Positions 12,301 to 21,121 of a stretch of DNA of 64,000 nucleotides are shown here, piece after piece. The stretch lies in assembly GCA_963921935.1 (NCBI GenBank), contig OY998177.1:102229015-102293014 (forward strand), in the 5' to 3' direction. The notes beneath the pieces are model-generated. The model searched no databases, was not told where the DNA came from, and was given only the letters and a program-made list of their open reading frames with translations. Numbering within the stretch: the first letter of the stretch is position 1; every line of letters starts with the position of its first letter. A program made the position numbers and the translations under genes. The DNA comes from Galeruca laticollis (Eukaryota > Arthropoda > Insecta > Coleoptera > Chrysomelidae).

Positions 12301-15300
12301 AGGGGGGACATTTTTCTTTTTCATCACTTTAAATCGTTTCATTAACACCTACGATATGATTCTATTTTTTTTTTAACGGCTGGACCTTCTTCTATTAGTA
12401 CTTCTAACTCTAAGCTATGGCAAGTCTCACTGGCTGACTCTTTCAAGCAAATGCAAAAGTGGGACATTGATTCATCCAGAGCGAAGGAGTTTCACTACCT
12501 TATAGGTGAAATGATATGTTTAGATAATCAGCCATTCAGCATTGTATCAGATGATGGCTTTACTCGGCTACTAAAGAGAGCTATTCCAAATCATCAAATT
12601 CCTTCTGACAAATACTTCAGACAAAAAGTTGTACCAGATATTTACTCAAGATGTAAAGCACAAGTGACTCAAAAAATTTCAAATATGTTGGGAAAAGCAT
12701 CTTTTACTACAGATATTTGGACGTGCAAATATACAAACAGTTCTTTTTTGTCCCTCACAATCCATTTTTTTGAAAAAACATGTTTAAGTTTAAATCAGAG
12801 ATCTCATTTTTCACTTGCCTGCAAGAAGTTCCCAGGATCTCATACAGGAGACGCCATAGCTGAAGCATTTAATTCTTTGTTACAAGAATGGAATATAAAA
12901 AGGGAACATATTCACTTAGTATTAGCAGACAATGCTACCAATAGGAGGAATGGTTTTGTTAAGGCAAAAGTAAATTATGAAGCATGCTTCATTCATTCTT
13001 TACAACTTGTAATACAGGATGCTATAGGAAGTCAACGTTCGGTCAGTGATTTAATAGCAAAATCAAGAAAAATCGTCTCGCATTTTAATCACTCTCAAAC
13101 TGCTTGCAATAAACTACGTAAACTACAAGAACAACTAAACCTTCCCAAACACAAACTTTTCCAAGATGTACAAACACGTTGGAATTCCTCATTTTATCTA
13201 CTCTTTCGCCTACTTGAACAAAAACAAGCAGTAAATTTATATATTTTGGATCATGGGACTCTTACAGACTTGACATTTTCCGAATGGGAATTAGTTGGAA
13301 GCATTTTAAATTTGTTAAAGCCATTTGAAGACATAACAAAAATTACAAGTTCTTCAGACTGCTTCATTTCTGAAGTCATTCCATTTGTTTCAACTATCAC
13401 TGCCTATCTTAACAAAGAAAACGCTAATTTTGCAGGAGTAGGTACAATGAAAGAAGAATTGAAAAACAGCTTGAATAAACGATTTGAGAATATATTTATA
13501 AAAAAACATTATACCATAGCGACTTTCTTGGATCCTCGCTTCAAAGACAATTTTTTTACAAAAGACCGTGATTTTATTAGCGAATACATAATTACACCAA
13601 ATAAAAGAAAACAATACATCTGTAGAACATTCCAGTTCTCCTGACATTTCGGATTACATTCAAGATCAAGACCATACAATAAATGAAACTATAGAAATTG
13701 ATAGTGATGACAATGAACCACTTGCTAAGTATGTTCGAACTTCTGAACCTGAGACTAGTCGAACATCTGGCCAAAATCTGTTTTGGGAAATCTACGAAGA
13801 CTTTTCCGGAGAAGGGATGAGCTCCACAAAAACAAAAACCATTCCAACAACATCTTCTTGTGACACAAAATCATCTTCTAGAGCACCCATTTGTGAAAAA
13901 GTGAATGCTGAAATTACAGAATACAAGAAACATCCTCTTCTTGAAAGAAAAGCAAATCCCATTTCTTGGTGGCAAGAAAAAAGAGAAGTTCTACCATTAT
14001 TATATAATCAAGCTCTTATATATTTATCTGCACCAGTTGGCAGTGTTGCAAGTGAGCAAATGTTTTCAGAAGCTGGAACCGTAAATTCGGCGAAAAGGAA
14101 TCGGCTGAATCCAGAAACACCCGAGACACTTATTTTTTTACATGATAATTTGCCAAAACTACAGTATTCATATTAATGCCTATTTCATGTTATATCTACC
14201 ATAATTTCTTAAGATTACCTTATTTCAAATATTACTTTAAATTTAAATATAAAAAAAATGTTTTAAGCTGCTATGGTTGTTTTTATAAATCGGCCGATAT
14301 AGCCGATATATATTTACGTCTATCGGCCGATACCGATAATCGGCTCTCGGCCGATATAGCCGATGTATCGGTATGGGTCGATCACTAGTTGGCAGTACTG
14401 TGTTCCTGCATTCACTATGCAACCAAGCTATGATAACTTGTGCATCGTGTCTCTTGTATGCACTGGAGTGTTAAAATGAGGACTGCAATTCAAAGTCGCA
14501 CTAGTTGTGATTTGCGACCTGTGATACAGTTTTTGTTAGAAAAAATCACAAATCAATTGTCAACACTCGTCTACACATGGCAAACGATTAACCAGGCGGC
14601 ATATTTCTACAGTTTTTAAAAGTATGTACCTTTATATAATAAATGGCAATTATTTAGAAAATAGCCTAAAACTCTATCTCTAAAATTTATTTGATAAAAA
14701 TTGTATTTTTCATTTTGTTTATTTTTTATTTTAAAATGTGTGTTACTTTTTAGACAGCCCTCGTATAATCACCTGAATTAAATAAATCTGGGATAAATCA
14801 TCATTTAAAAAAAATCCAAATAATGCAACAAAAAATTGCACCTTCACCGCTATCTAAGAGAGAAACAAACATTTTTGTGTAATTTTAAGCAAAATTACAA
14901 AGAGAGTAAAAAATATTGCCAATGACTATCTATATATGAAATTCACAATTTTTTCATTACTAATTTGTATTTATGTAAAAAACTAAGACAGTGCAGAGAA
15001 ATAAATAAATCATAAAAAATATGCATTTTTTTTAGATAAACTTACTTCAATGTTAAGTTCTCCTTTAGGAAAATAATATTTATATGTCCTGGATAAACAA
15101 TTAAATCTAGCACTTAAACTTTCATCAACAAGACTCCATCCAATGCATTGTATATTGCTGGGCAATACTTTATTCAATATTTTACAATAATTCAATTGAT
15201 CCTTCGATTCTGAATTTTTCCCAGATTCTCCGTGATCATTTTTTAATATATTCATTCTTAAATCTATTGACACGACTTGTCCAAATGAACTAACACCTTT

Positions 15301-15772
15301 ATCTGTTCGCCCACATCTGTGGTAATTTGAATGAGTCCTATCCTGTATTAGCTTCGTTTTCATAAGCGCATCAAACAAATGGTGTTCAACTGTATCAGTT
15401 GTATCTTCTTGAACTACAAATCCTTTGTAATCCCAACCTAGATATAATAAATGCAGGAAAACGTGTTGAAATTTATACCTACAAAAACACTGTGATATAT
15501 TTATATGGACAGTAATTTCAATAAAGAACACTTACTTTGAAAAATCAAAAGCTTTTGATTGCTTTACAATTTTGTCAGTAGACGTTTGTTTTGCTAATAC
15601 ATTTTTCAATTGTGTATTGTGAGCCGTTAGTGATTTTATTTTTAATATAAGTTCCTAAAATATTTAAATTTTAAGGGGTAAGCCGTTATAAAATAGCGTA
15701 CTTTACCTCTTTGGTAAATTGTTCTAAATTTTCTTCTTTATTCTGTTTTTTAATTTTTACTTTTTGTTCCAT
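3378..15772 (-). CDS. PUS3: tRNA pseudouridine-38/39 synthase, four 5' exons (partial)
   Basis: Converts uridine 38/39 in the tRNA anticodon stem-loop to pseudouridine (TruA family, Deg1/Pus3). Exons: 15772-15707 (22 codons), 15654-15536, 15478-15046, 3519-3378. All use GT-AG introns and the phases fit (0, 2, 0), giving 253 codons. The Lys/Glu-rich N-terminus is followed by YLGWDYKGFVVQ (~74-85), the catalytic block GRTDKGVSSF with Asp at residue 121, ARFNCLSRTYKYYF (~185-198), and in exon 4 GTHDFRNLCKMDVGNG (~217-232). The human enzyme is about 480 residues, so roughly the last 40-45% is missing from this window. The ATG at 15772 is the first in exon 1. Intron 3 is 11.5 kb and filled with transposons and partial exon-4 copies. 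The four exons are intact, so the gene may still work, but this is unproven. Confidence 0.88.
3645..3826 (+). mobile_element. Mariner 5'-end fragment 1
   Basis: Starts within the mariner end (acgttttggcccgacacgg), runs through the leader and the beginning of the transposase frame (CEVRPVIRFL), and stops abruptly where PUS3 exon-4 sequence begins at about 3827. Related starts recur at about 4745, 5180 and 5600. It is a truncated piece generated by duplication, not an independent insertion. Confidence 0.65.
3827..3907 (-). pseudogene. PUS3: Partial duplicate of PUS3 exon 4 (copy B)
   Basis: On the minus strand this matches the first two thirds of exon 4 (the GTHDFRN...MDVGNGVIDF coding segment), with a small internal deletion. 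The 3' splice site (tttag) is kept at 3909-3908, but the copy ends in mariner sequence at 3826, so it has no donor. It lies upstream of the true exon in PUS3 transcription order. Confidence 0.7.
4014..4738 (+). pseudogene. Mariner transposase, 5' half only, second subfamily
   Basis: A different mariner subfamily from the flanking fragments. It starts near 4018 (tacgaggatgtattgat), passes through a leader, and encodes a decayed N-terminal half: DDERSERPVSVSG, ISYERVHHIVHV, then from 4567 VDETW-like TIDETWVHFYDPETKQQSMEW, which contains the first catalytic Asp. Stops and frameshifts interrupt it. It ends at 4738 against the terminal repeat of another mariner piece, so the C-terminal catalytic residues are missing. 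Confidence 0.75.
4739..4938 (+). mobile_element. Mariner 5'-end fragment 2
   Basis: Begins with the terminal inverted repeat gagggctgtccagaaagta and runs through the leader into the transposase start (CEVRPVIRF-like) before switching to PUS3 exon-4 sequence at about 4939. Same structure as fragments 1 and 3. Confidence 0.65.
4939..5026 (-). pseudogene. PUS3: Partial duplicate of PUS3 exon 4 (copy C)
   Basis: Matches the 5' portion of exon 4 and its flanking intron. Here the splice acceptor has changed (tttat instead of tttag before AAAAT), so this copy should be invisible to splicing. It ends in mariner sequence like copies B and D. Confidence 0.65.
5166..5375 (+). mobile_element. Mariner 5'-end fragment 3
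   Basis: Terminal repeat (aagggctgtccagaagtaac) plus leader and transposase start, again fused to PUS3 exon-4 sequence at about 5376. The preceding intron stretch (gattcagagacaaatata...) is the same one that precedes the mariner in the other copies. Confidence 0.65.
5376..5454 (-). pseudogene. PUS3: Partial duplicate of PUS3 exon 4 (copy D)
   Basis: Third partial copy of exon 4, with a deletion inside the KMDVGNG segment. The acceptor (tttag before AAAAT at 5456-5455) is kept and no donor is present. Being nearest to exon 3, it would be the first exon-4-like acceptor met by the spliceosome. Confidence 0.65.
5675..6280. mobile_element. hAT-like MITE, 606 bp
   Basis: Ends are inverted repeats starting CAGTG: left cagtgatgccagggcttcc, right (reverse complement) cagtgttgtcaagtgtttg. 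It is flanked by an 8-bp duplication with one mismatch, ttagcagt (5667-5674) and ttggcagt (6281-6288, restored at 14389-14396 around the later insertion). CAGTG ends plus 8-bp duplications are hAT features. No coding capacity seen. Confidence 0.6.
6712..7153. mobile_element. 442-bp inverted-repeat element inside the hAT
   Basis: Two arms of about 71 bp (6712-6783 and 7083-7153) are near-perfect inverted copies, starting ccaaaactgctatct and including actttgcgccatgtacacg. The interior is non-coding and AT-rich. It looks like a MITE or foldback element, but no flanking duplication is clear, so the superfamily is unassigned. Confidence 0.65.
7345..10205. repeat. Tandem array, about 9 copies of a ~332-bp unit
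   Basis: The landmark ttctcttcaattttgaaaa recurs at roughly 7359, 7696, 8028, 8358, 8692, 9024, 9357, 9692 and 10028, a spacing of 330-337 bp. Units also share ctgaaagatgaaattcgaga, aaccccaaacttgctaatat and ccgaagacttcataata. The first and last copies are the most diverged or truncated, as in arrays that grow by unequal exchange. The plus strand of several units keeps a short open frame (ILKDEIRDQQP, LETPNLLILLQ), possibly a relic of a coding source. Confidence 0.9.
10206..10900 (+). pseudogene. LINE reverse-transcriptase relic inside the hAT
   Basis: A decayed plus-strand frame starts with KGTILDSVLFNLCINELF, which corresponds to the palm motif usually written GPVLFN.YINDLF, and continues with traces of the thumb and C-terminal region over the next ~650 bp (IKDWFHHKLL-like, then CPSDALYN...DLKKLCFL). 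Many stops. It abuts the last tandem unit. Either a separate insertion or part of sequence captured by the hAT. Confidence 0.5.
11714..11723 (+). promoter_or_regulatory. Possible TATA box of the hAT transposase
   Basis: tatataaaag lies about 55 bp upstream of the first transposase ATG (11771). Position and sequence fit a TATA box. Not tested. Confidence 0.35.
11771..14176 (+). pseudogene. BED-finger hAT transposase, one intron, one frameshift
   Basis: Cut-and-paste transposase of the 8.1-kb element. Exon 1 (11771-12020) encodes a BED zinc finger (CKLCDITIS...HLEIKHP) and ends at a donor (cag|gttagt). The acceptor is near 12398 (ctattag). Exon 2 has the catalytic-core features TTDIWTCKYTNSS, LADNATNRR, CFIHSLQLV and TRWNSSFYLL. 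The frame shifts by one base near 13606 (KRKQ|NTSVEHSSS) and continues to 14176 with the hAT C-terminal dimerisation block YLSAPVGSVASEQMFSEAG and RNRL. The exon join also seems one base out of phase. Otherwise the protein is nearly full length (~700 residues), which suggests recent inactivation. Confidence 0.85.
12108..12310. repeat. Short tandem duplication in the transposase intron
   Basis: The phrase aggggcaaaccacc followed by attttttgctaaaa occurs at about 12115 and 12211, each followed by similar ggaaatttt...gaatttgtgta text. Two ~98-bp units with moderate divergence. Confidence 0.55.
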
Positions 15773-16236
15773 TTTTAAATTGTTTTCATACAAGTTTAAT
15801 TAAATAAAAGAACATTTATTTCTCGTAAGACTGTATAGGTTAGATTCTTCTTCTTACTAGACTCATCACTTTGTCTCTTTGTCTATGTCCTAAAGTGTAG
15901 TTGACCCAGTTTTCACTTATCTATAAAGGATAATGCACAAATCACCAATATTGAAGTCAGCAAACACATAACTAGTTTTTTATTTTATATAATCAATGAA
16001 ATCGTACAGAAAACAACATTTTATTCTCTCGATAATAATCTTTTATTTATGTAAAAAGAAAGTTTAGAACTTTTCTAATAGCTGCCAATTGTAGTATCAT
16101 ACTGATTATACACAAAATAATAGTTAACAAAATGTTTTAATTAGAACATTTTAATTACATATGGGTTTTTACTGAATTTATTCAATTCTGACGATTCAAG
16201 GTTATCCACGCAGTGTTCAATGAATTTTCGGAGAAA
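15773..16236. promoter_or_regulatory. PUS3 upstream region
   Basis: Non-coding sequence directly upstream of the PUS3 ATG, likely holding its 5' UTR and promoter. No clear TATA box. A diverged copy of the segment around 15745-15960 is found at 16977-17215. Confidence 0.35.
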
Positions 16237-16714
16237 CTAGGTGCGTTCTTTTTGACTGACATCTCAGTTAATCTCAGCTCACATCAGTAGTGTGAGCGCT
16301 CTTTTTGTTTTACTCACTTTAAGTGAGCTGAGATTTTTCCTCCCCCTTCACCGATGCTGAATGTGTTGTAAGGGGGTATCAGTTGGAATTGAGTCGGAAA
16401 TAAAGTGAAGGGGATGAAGAAATATTTGATTTGCTTGGTTTATTTGTATTTTTAACCAAGGTTATCTAAGGTTTTAACCATTGACATATAAACAATAAAC
16501 ACAAATAATATATTTTTCTTTTGTTACAAATTATGGATACATTAATTAATATTATTAGATGCTGATACGAATCTGTCGTATAGTTTAAATCTATCGACAG
16601 ACCGCGCGCTTCAATTGAGATGTCGTTCTTTTTGGTGCTTACTCACATCACTTTATCTCAGATGACCTTAACTGAAGTGATCTGAGATCTCAGTAAAAAA
16701 GAATGCACCAACTA
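16237..16714. mobile_element. PIF/Harbinger-like MITE, ~475 bp
   Basis: The left end reads ctaggtgcgttctttttgactga and the right end, reversed, tagttggtgcattcttttttactga, so the termini are imperfect inverted repeats of about 25 bp that continue into (g)atctcag. Possible CTA duplications flank it, as expected for PIF/Harbinger. The interior has repeats of the type ctcacttt/aagtgagctgag and no coding frame. It sits between the divergent PUS3 and LENG8 genes. Confidence 0.6.
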
Positions 16715-16976
16715 TAAAATTTCAACTGAGTAGTATTTTTATATAGCATATTTGAACAGCCATGAATACAGAAAGATACTTTTGATGACGACATCACAAA
16801 CATTTAATATCAGTTTTAAAAAATGAACATTTAAAAACGCTGATTATACAAAACTACTAATAGTGTTTACATCACGGCAGATGGCATAAACGTCATCTTT
16901 CTCGGTCCTTATAGTTAACAACTACGGTGCAAGTAGCCCTTAGCTATAATATAAAATTAAAACTATGTAGTATTGT

Positions 16977-17215
16977 TTTTTTTTACTTTTAGTTTTTGTT
17001 CAGCTTTTAAATTGGTTTCATGCAAGTTTTATTAAATAAATAAAAAAATCTTAGATTATACATATTGAAAAAATATACATTTTTCGGGAAATTTTTTGTA
17101 GATTACATTACTTCTCTCTATGTCTCTCTACGTCTATTTCACAGTTGTCTATGTCCTGAAGAATCGTCTGTATCCTCATAAGGGATCATGTAATCAGTTT
17201 AACACTGGTTTTAAT
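16977..17215 (-). repeat. Diverged duplicate of the PUS3 5' end
   Basis: Aligns by eye with 15745-15960: tttttacttttagtttttgtt...ttttaaattggtttcatgcaag, later tctctacgtctatttcacagttgtctatgtcctgaag and the ggatcatgtaatca stretch. The PUS3 start codon context (gttccat) has become gttcagc, so the copy lacks the ATG. Probably an old local duplication of exon 1 and promoter. Confidence 0.5.
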
Positions 17216-17599
17216 ACCTAATTTATTACACTTCGATTTATAACTAGATTTAGTTTCTTTGGAGCCAAAGTTTTTATTTTTATTGAAAAACTTAGAAAAT
17301 ATTCACAGACTTCTTTCACAAAATTCTTCTTTTTTAAATAGTTATATAAAGATTATCTTTTGGTCTAGGTAATTATTTAACTATATTGTAATGGATCGTA
17401 GATAAGTGAGAACTAAATAAAAAATATAATTTTTTCAAACGCTATCAATTTTATAGAAAAAATACAAAAAAATATTTAACGTAACAAAAAAAGAAGTTGA
17501 TTACTTATTAACCAACTGTGGCAACACTGTAACTTGATCCGGATTCATTGGGATTCAATTTCAATATTCAATTCATTCTCATTACGTCAAAATCGACTT

Positions 17600-17772
17600 G
17601 GAAGGTTCAATATACGTATGTGCTATTAAAAGTGAAGTGAAAAGTGGTATAATTAGAAAATATTTTAATTATTAATTTCAGTTTGATAGGAATATATAGA
17701 CTATATTAATTACATATATCTATTTTTTAGTTTTACGGTTTAGTAGTTCAGTGTTTCGATTTTATATTCTAG
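17600..17772 (+). promoter_or_regulatory. LENG8: Candidate LENG8 5' UTR exon and donor site
   Basis: LENG8 coding exon 1 begins with an acceptor at 22610, so a non-coding first exon must exist upstream. A strong donor, attctag|gtaagcatt, follows 17772 in a transposon-free stretch. The start of the exon is unknown. Other donors are possible; transcript data would decide. Confidence 0.3.
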
Positions 17773-17926
17773 GTAAGCATTTCAAAATGGCTTCCACTAA
17801 TATTAATTTTATCTCAAGGTGTATATTGAAGTTGAGCAATATCCAGAAGTAACAAATTTGTTAGATTTTAATATATTCAAAGCATTACTTAATAAATAAT
17901 ATTTGATTAATCTAAATATTCGACGA

Positions 17927-18010
17927 TTAACCCTATAACGGCCGGGCGAAAGATTCATACAAGAACGATCGGGCTGGGTCTGTGTGACCCAAATAATAAA
18001 ACACTCACAA
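17927..18010. mobile_element. piggyBac-type terminus at a TTAA site
   Basis: TTAA at 17927-17930 is followed directly by ccctataacggccgggcga and a short inner palindrome gggtctgtgtgaccc. A CCC start after TTAA with an inner repeat is the style of piggyBac ends. No partner end or transposase was found in the next few kb, so it is an isolated end. Confidence 0.45.
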
Positions 18011-18439
18011 TGCATCAGAAAATTGTTTATTTACATCAATTGTCCAATATTTATTTTTTTCAGGTAGTTCTTGATCATATAGGGCTAATACTTTTTTAAC
18101 ATTTATTGCCATTTTACAATCTACTTCATTGCAAGAGTATTATCCCCCATTATCCTCCGATCTTTTCAAAATTTCTTGAAAAACGAAATATGAAATTTGA
18201 TTATATTATGACTAAGTTTGTACTAATCAGGTAACTTAAATTTGTTATTTATTGACCTTTATACAGATAATCATGTTTTGTTTATTTATATTTTTTATTT
18301 CCCAATTTGTTTCTTTGTTTACTATCCACTAAATTGAAAGTGGAAAACACTCGCAATCCCTGTGAAGAGCTCGGCTCTTGCTATTGATTGAATTATTTGA
18401 TTAAGTAAATTTGTTACTGTCTGTCTGTAGTTTTCTGGT
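18011..18439. other. No gene recognised
   Basis: AT-rich sequence between the piggyBac-like end and a hAT relic. Nothing coding or structural stood out. Confidence 0.4.
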
Positions 18440-18960
18440 AAAATTTTTAAGGCTTGTTCAGATTTCTACCCTGATTAATTGCTCTTGTGACAGTTTTTGA
18501 TTCATCAGACACACTAAAAAGTGAGCCAGGGTCTTGGCTTGGGGATAGCGGTTCATGACTTTTTTAATTAGTGCCATGTTCAATACTTGATATAGTTGCC
18601 CCATCAAATATTTCCATATGTGAGAAAATTTGGAAATTGTGCACCTGTGCATTACTTTTGATAGACATATTTGAATAATATTTCTGACGTCTTTGTCTAT
18701 CTCATCTTTATTTTTATCTGCTATTTGCATCAATATTGGCCAATTGTTAATGTAGCTCTTTAGTGAATCACACATAGTAGGTATTCTATCTCACCTCTTG
18801 TGGTAATATTAAGTTTGCTTTTTGCTTTGGTCATGGCATATTTTGCATGAGCAAAGTAATTGTTTTGAAAGTAGTTTATGACTTTTTGAACATGTGGGAT
18901 AGTATGGAAAAAATGTATATCTTGTGTTCTTGTATCGTTACTAAAATTATAATTGATTTG
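18440..18960 (-). pseudogene. hAT transposase fragment
   Basis: The minus-strand frame 18775-18458 (CDSLKSYINNWPILMQIADK then KDEIDKDVRNII) matches the pattern of the plus-strand hAT relic at 21.4-21.8 kb (TQWNIILKICGENKKEID), and the upstream frame (VQKVINYFQNNYFAHAK-like) matches its IVKYFRNNHLARAKF. Both are middle sections of a hAT transposase. Stops and frameshifts are present; BED finger and C-terminus are missing. Confidence 0.6.
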
Positions 18961-19149
18961 TAGGAATAATTCTTAATTTTGGTGAAGAAACATTAGGTAT
19001 TCAAATATATATAGTGCATATTAAGTAAATATTCTTTTTTCTTTAAAGATCCATTGACAAGACTCTTTGTATATCATATTAAATATTATTCGAAAAGCTC
19101 TTTTTTGTGTGATCAACATACTTTCTATATTTCCAGCTCCCTAAAAAAT

Positions 19150-20665
19150 TAATCCATGTCTCAACAATGACTCAAAATTTGCATTGTCTATGTTCTTTGT
19201 GCCAGTCAATGAACATGACGTAAAAAATATAATTTTAAATCTTAATAAAAAATATTCGACAGGACTTGACAGAACCCCCTGTCTGATATTGAGAGAATGC
19301 GTAGACATCATATTTTGTCAACTAGCCCATATGATAAATCTATTTCTCTATCCTACTAAACTCAAAAGAAGCAATATTGTACCGGTATTCAAAAAAGATG
19401 ACCCCCAATGTGTCGAAAACTATAGTATGATTTCTTTACTTAGCACGTTCTCTAAAATAATTGAGAAAACGGTATGCAATCAGCTAATTGGTTACCTAGA
19501 TCAAAATAAATTATAACCCCATCACAGCATGGTTTTCGAGAAAATTATTCAATAGAAACTGCATCAACTGAAGTGGTACAATATATTCATAAAAACATTG
19601 ACCAAACAAATACTTGGTGGGTATAATTTTTGATCTAACTCTTGTGTTTGACACTATCAATCCCCACTACTTATCCCTGAAAATAGAGGCCATGGGCATT
19701 CGAGGTCCAATCCAATCTACATGTCTGGTAGAACACTCAGGGTGTAGATCGGGGATGAATTATCAGATGAATTTAGCACCTCCATTAGTACCCCCCAAGG
19801 TGGTGTCCTGGGACCTCTTTTGTTTCTTCTTTACATAAACGACCTACCCTTATACATCTCCCACTGACGTATTTTTATATATGCAGATGATACCTCAGTT
19901 ATTATTGCAGCCGACAGTTTAGATGAGTTACTCAAAAAAATAAGGAAAATCATGAAAGAGTTCACCTCGGTGTCAAAGAAATCACCTTACTATAAATGAG
20001 GGCAAAACTGTTATTGTTCAATTTACATCACCACTCAAGGAAGGCAATGACCTTGTTTTTGATTTCAATAATTGCATGTTGAACACTTCTGAAAATAAAA
20101 AATTTCTGGGAATGGAATTGGATGGTAAATTGAATTTTAAAAATCACGTTGACTGTGTATGTAAAGGGTTGAGCAGATTATATTTTGCTTTTAATAGTTT
20201 AAAATCATATTTATATCAAGATTATGTACTAAATTTGTATTATGCACTAATACTGTAATCGGCTGCAATGTAATTGTGTGGGGCAGAGCAAGGGAGGTTG
20301 GGCAAGTATTTATTCTCCAAAAAAGATTTGTTCGTTTGATCTTTGACTTAGACTACAAGGAGTCCTGTAGGAGCACCTTAAGAGCAATAACATCCTGACA
20401 TTCACAGGTGTATATCTCTACAAACTTCAGAGCTACACCCTTATTAACAAAAACAACCTTAAGAAAAATAGTGACATACATGATCACGATACGAGATCTA
20501 AGAGTGATATTTACTTGAACAAACTTAATCGTTCCCGATTGAAGAAGTCGCCAACATATGCCGGGGGTGAATTTTTTAATCGGTTACCAGATGATATTAA
20601 CCAAATAAACCATCTCAAAAAATTTAAAACTAGTTTTAAAAGGTTTCTAATACAATATTTGTAAC
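19150..20665 (+). pseudogene. L2/CR1/Daphne-like LINE relic
   Basis: Reverse transcriptase with VPVFKKDDPQCVENYSMISL (fingers), then after frame breaks QHGFRENYSIETA, FDLTLVFDTIN (motif A), QGGVLGPLLF-like text at about 19797-19830, YADDTSVII at about 19880-19910, and thumb frame KFLGMELDGKLNFKNHVD (20076-20258). The C-terminal end near 20560-20660 encodes GEFFNRLPDDINQINHLKKF, typical of L2/CR1-type ORF2 ends. Endonuclease absent (5' truncated). At least four frame breaks. Confidence 0.75.
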
Positions 20666-20699
20666 AAATGTTTCTATGCATTAAAAGACACATCTAAAT

Positions 20700-21120
20700 C
20701 AAATATATTGTCTACAAACACAAAAATTAAAATATGCAAGACAGTAATTAGACCAGTCGTACTTTATGCCGCAGAAACCTGGAATTTAACAAAAAAAGAG
20801 GAAAACACATTAGAAATCTGGGAAAGGAAAATACTACGGCCCAATTAAAGAAATTGGAGTATGGAGAATATTAAGAAACTACGAAGTTAATCAAAAATTC
20901 AATAGCCCAATAATAACAAATGAAATAAGTAGACGATTAAGGTGGGCTGGACATGTACAACGTCTAGGTAATGAAAGGTGTGTCAATAAAATACAGGAAA
21001 CTAAAAGACAAGGACGAAGACCAAGGGGACGACCGAAAACTAGATAGTTGGATGGTGTAGAAGAAGATCTTAAAGAAATTGGAATAAATGACTGGAAGAA
21101 CAAAGCAAAAGACCGGAAAG
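20700..21120 (+). pseudogene. RTE-like LINE C-terminal tail
   Basis: Frames encode KICKTVIRPVVLYAAETWNL, then LRWAGHVQRLGNERCVNK and RGRPKT...LDGVEEDLKEIGINDWK. This is the characteristic tail of RTE/BovB-like ORF2 proteins. Frameshifted, and cut at 21120 where a hAT relic begins. Confidence 0.7.
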
Positions 21121-21121
21121 A

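Larger units (their letters stand above)
6288..14387 (+). mobile_element. 8.1-kb hAT transposon with 8-bp target duplication
   Basis: Both ends read TAGTGATCGACC as a perfect 12-bp inverted repeat and the flanks are the identical 8-mer gttggcag (6280-6287 and 14388-14395). Just inside each end are clusters of the motif cgataatcggc/gccgatat, as expected for subterminal transposase-binding repeats. Contents in order: a 442-bp inverted-repeat element, a ~332-bp tandem array, a LINE relic, and a BED-finger hAT transposase gene on the plus strand. Most hAT elements are 2.5-5 kb, so this one is large because of the array and the relics. Confidence 0.88.
5592..14766 (+). mobile_element. Mariner-like element carrying nested hAT insertions
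   Basis: The left end (tacgaaggctattcagaaagtaac, from about 5592) and right end (gttactttttagacagccctcgta, to about 14766) are imperfect inverted repeats of one short mariner-derived element. The leader seen in the other copies is split: it stops at 5674 and resumes at 14396 (tgttcctgcattcactatgcaacc). A 606-bp hAT MITE and an 8.1-kb hAT lie in between. No usable transposase remains. Confidence 0.6.

Noticed and set aside
14767..15045. Additional PUS3 exon after ttctctcttag at about 14860
   Set aside because: The following sequence does not match the GTHDFRN region; the true exon 4 is found at 3519-3378.
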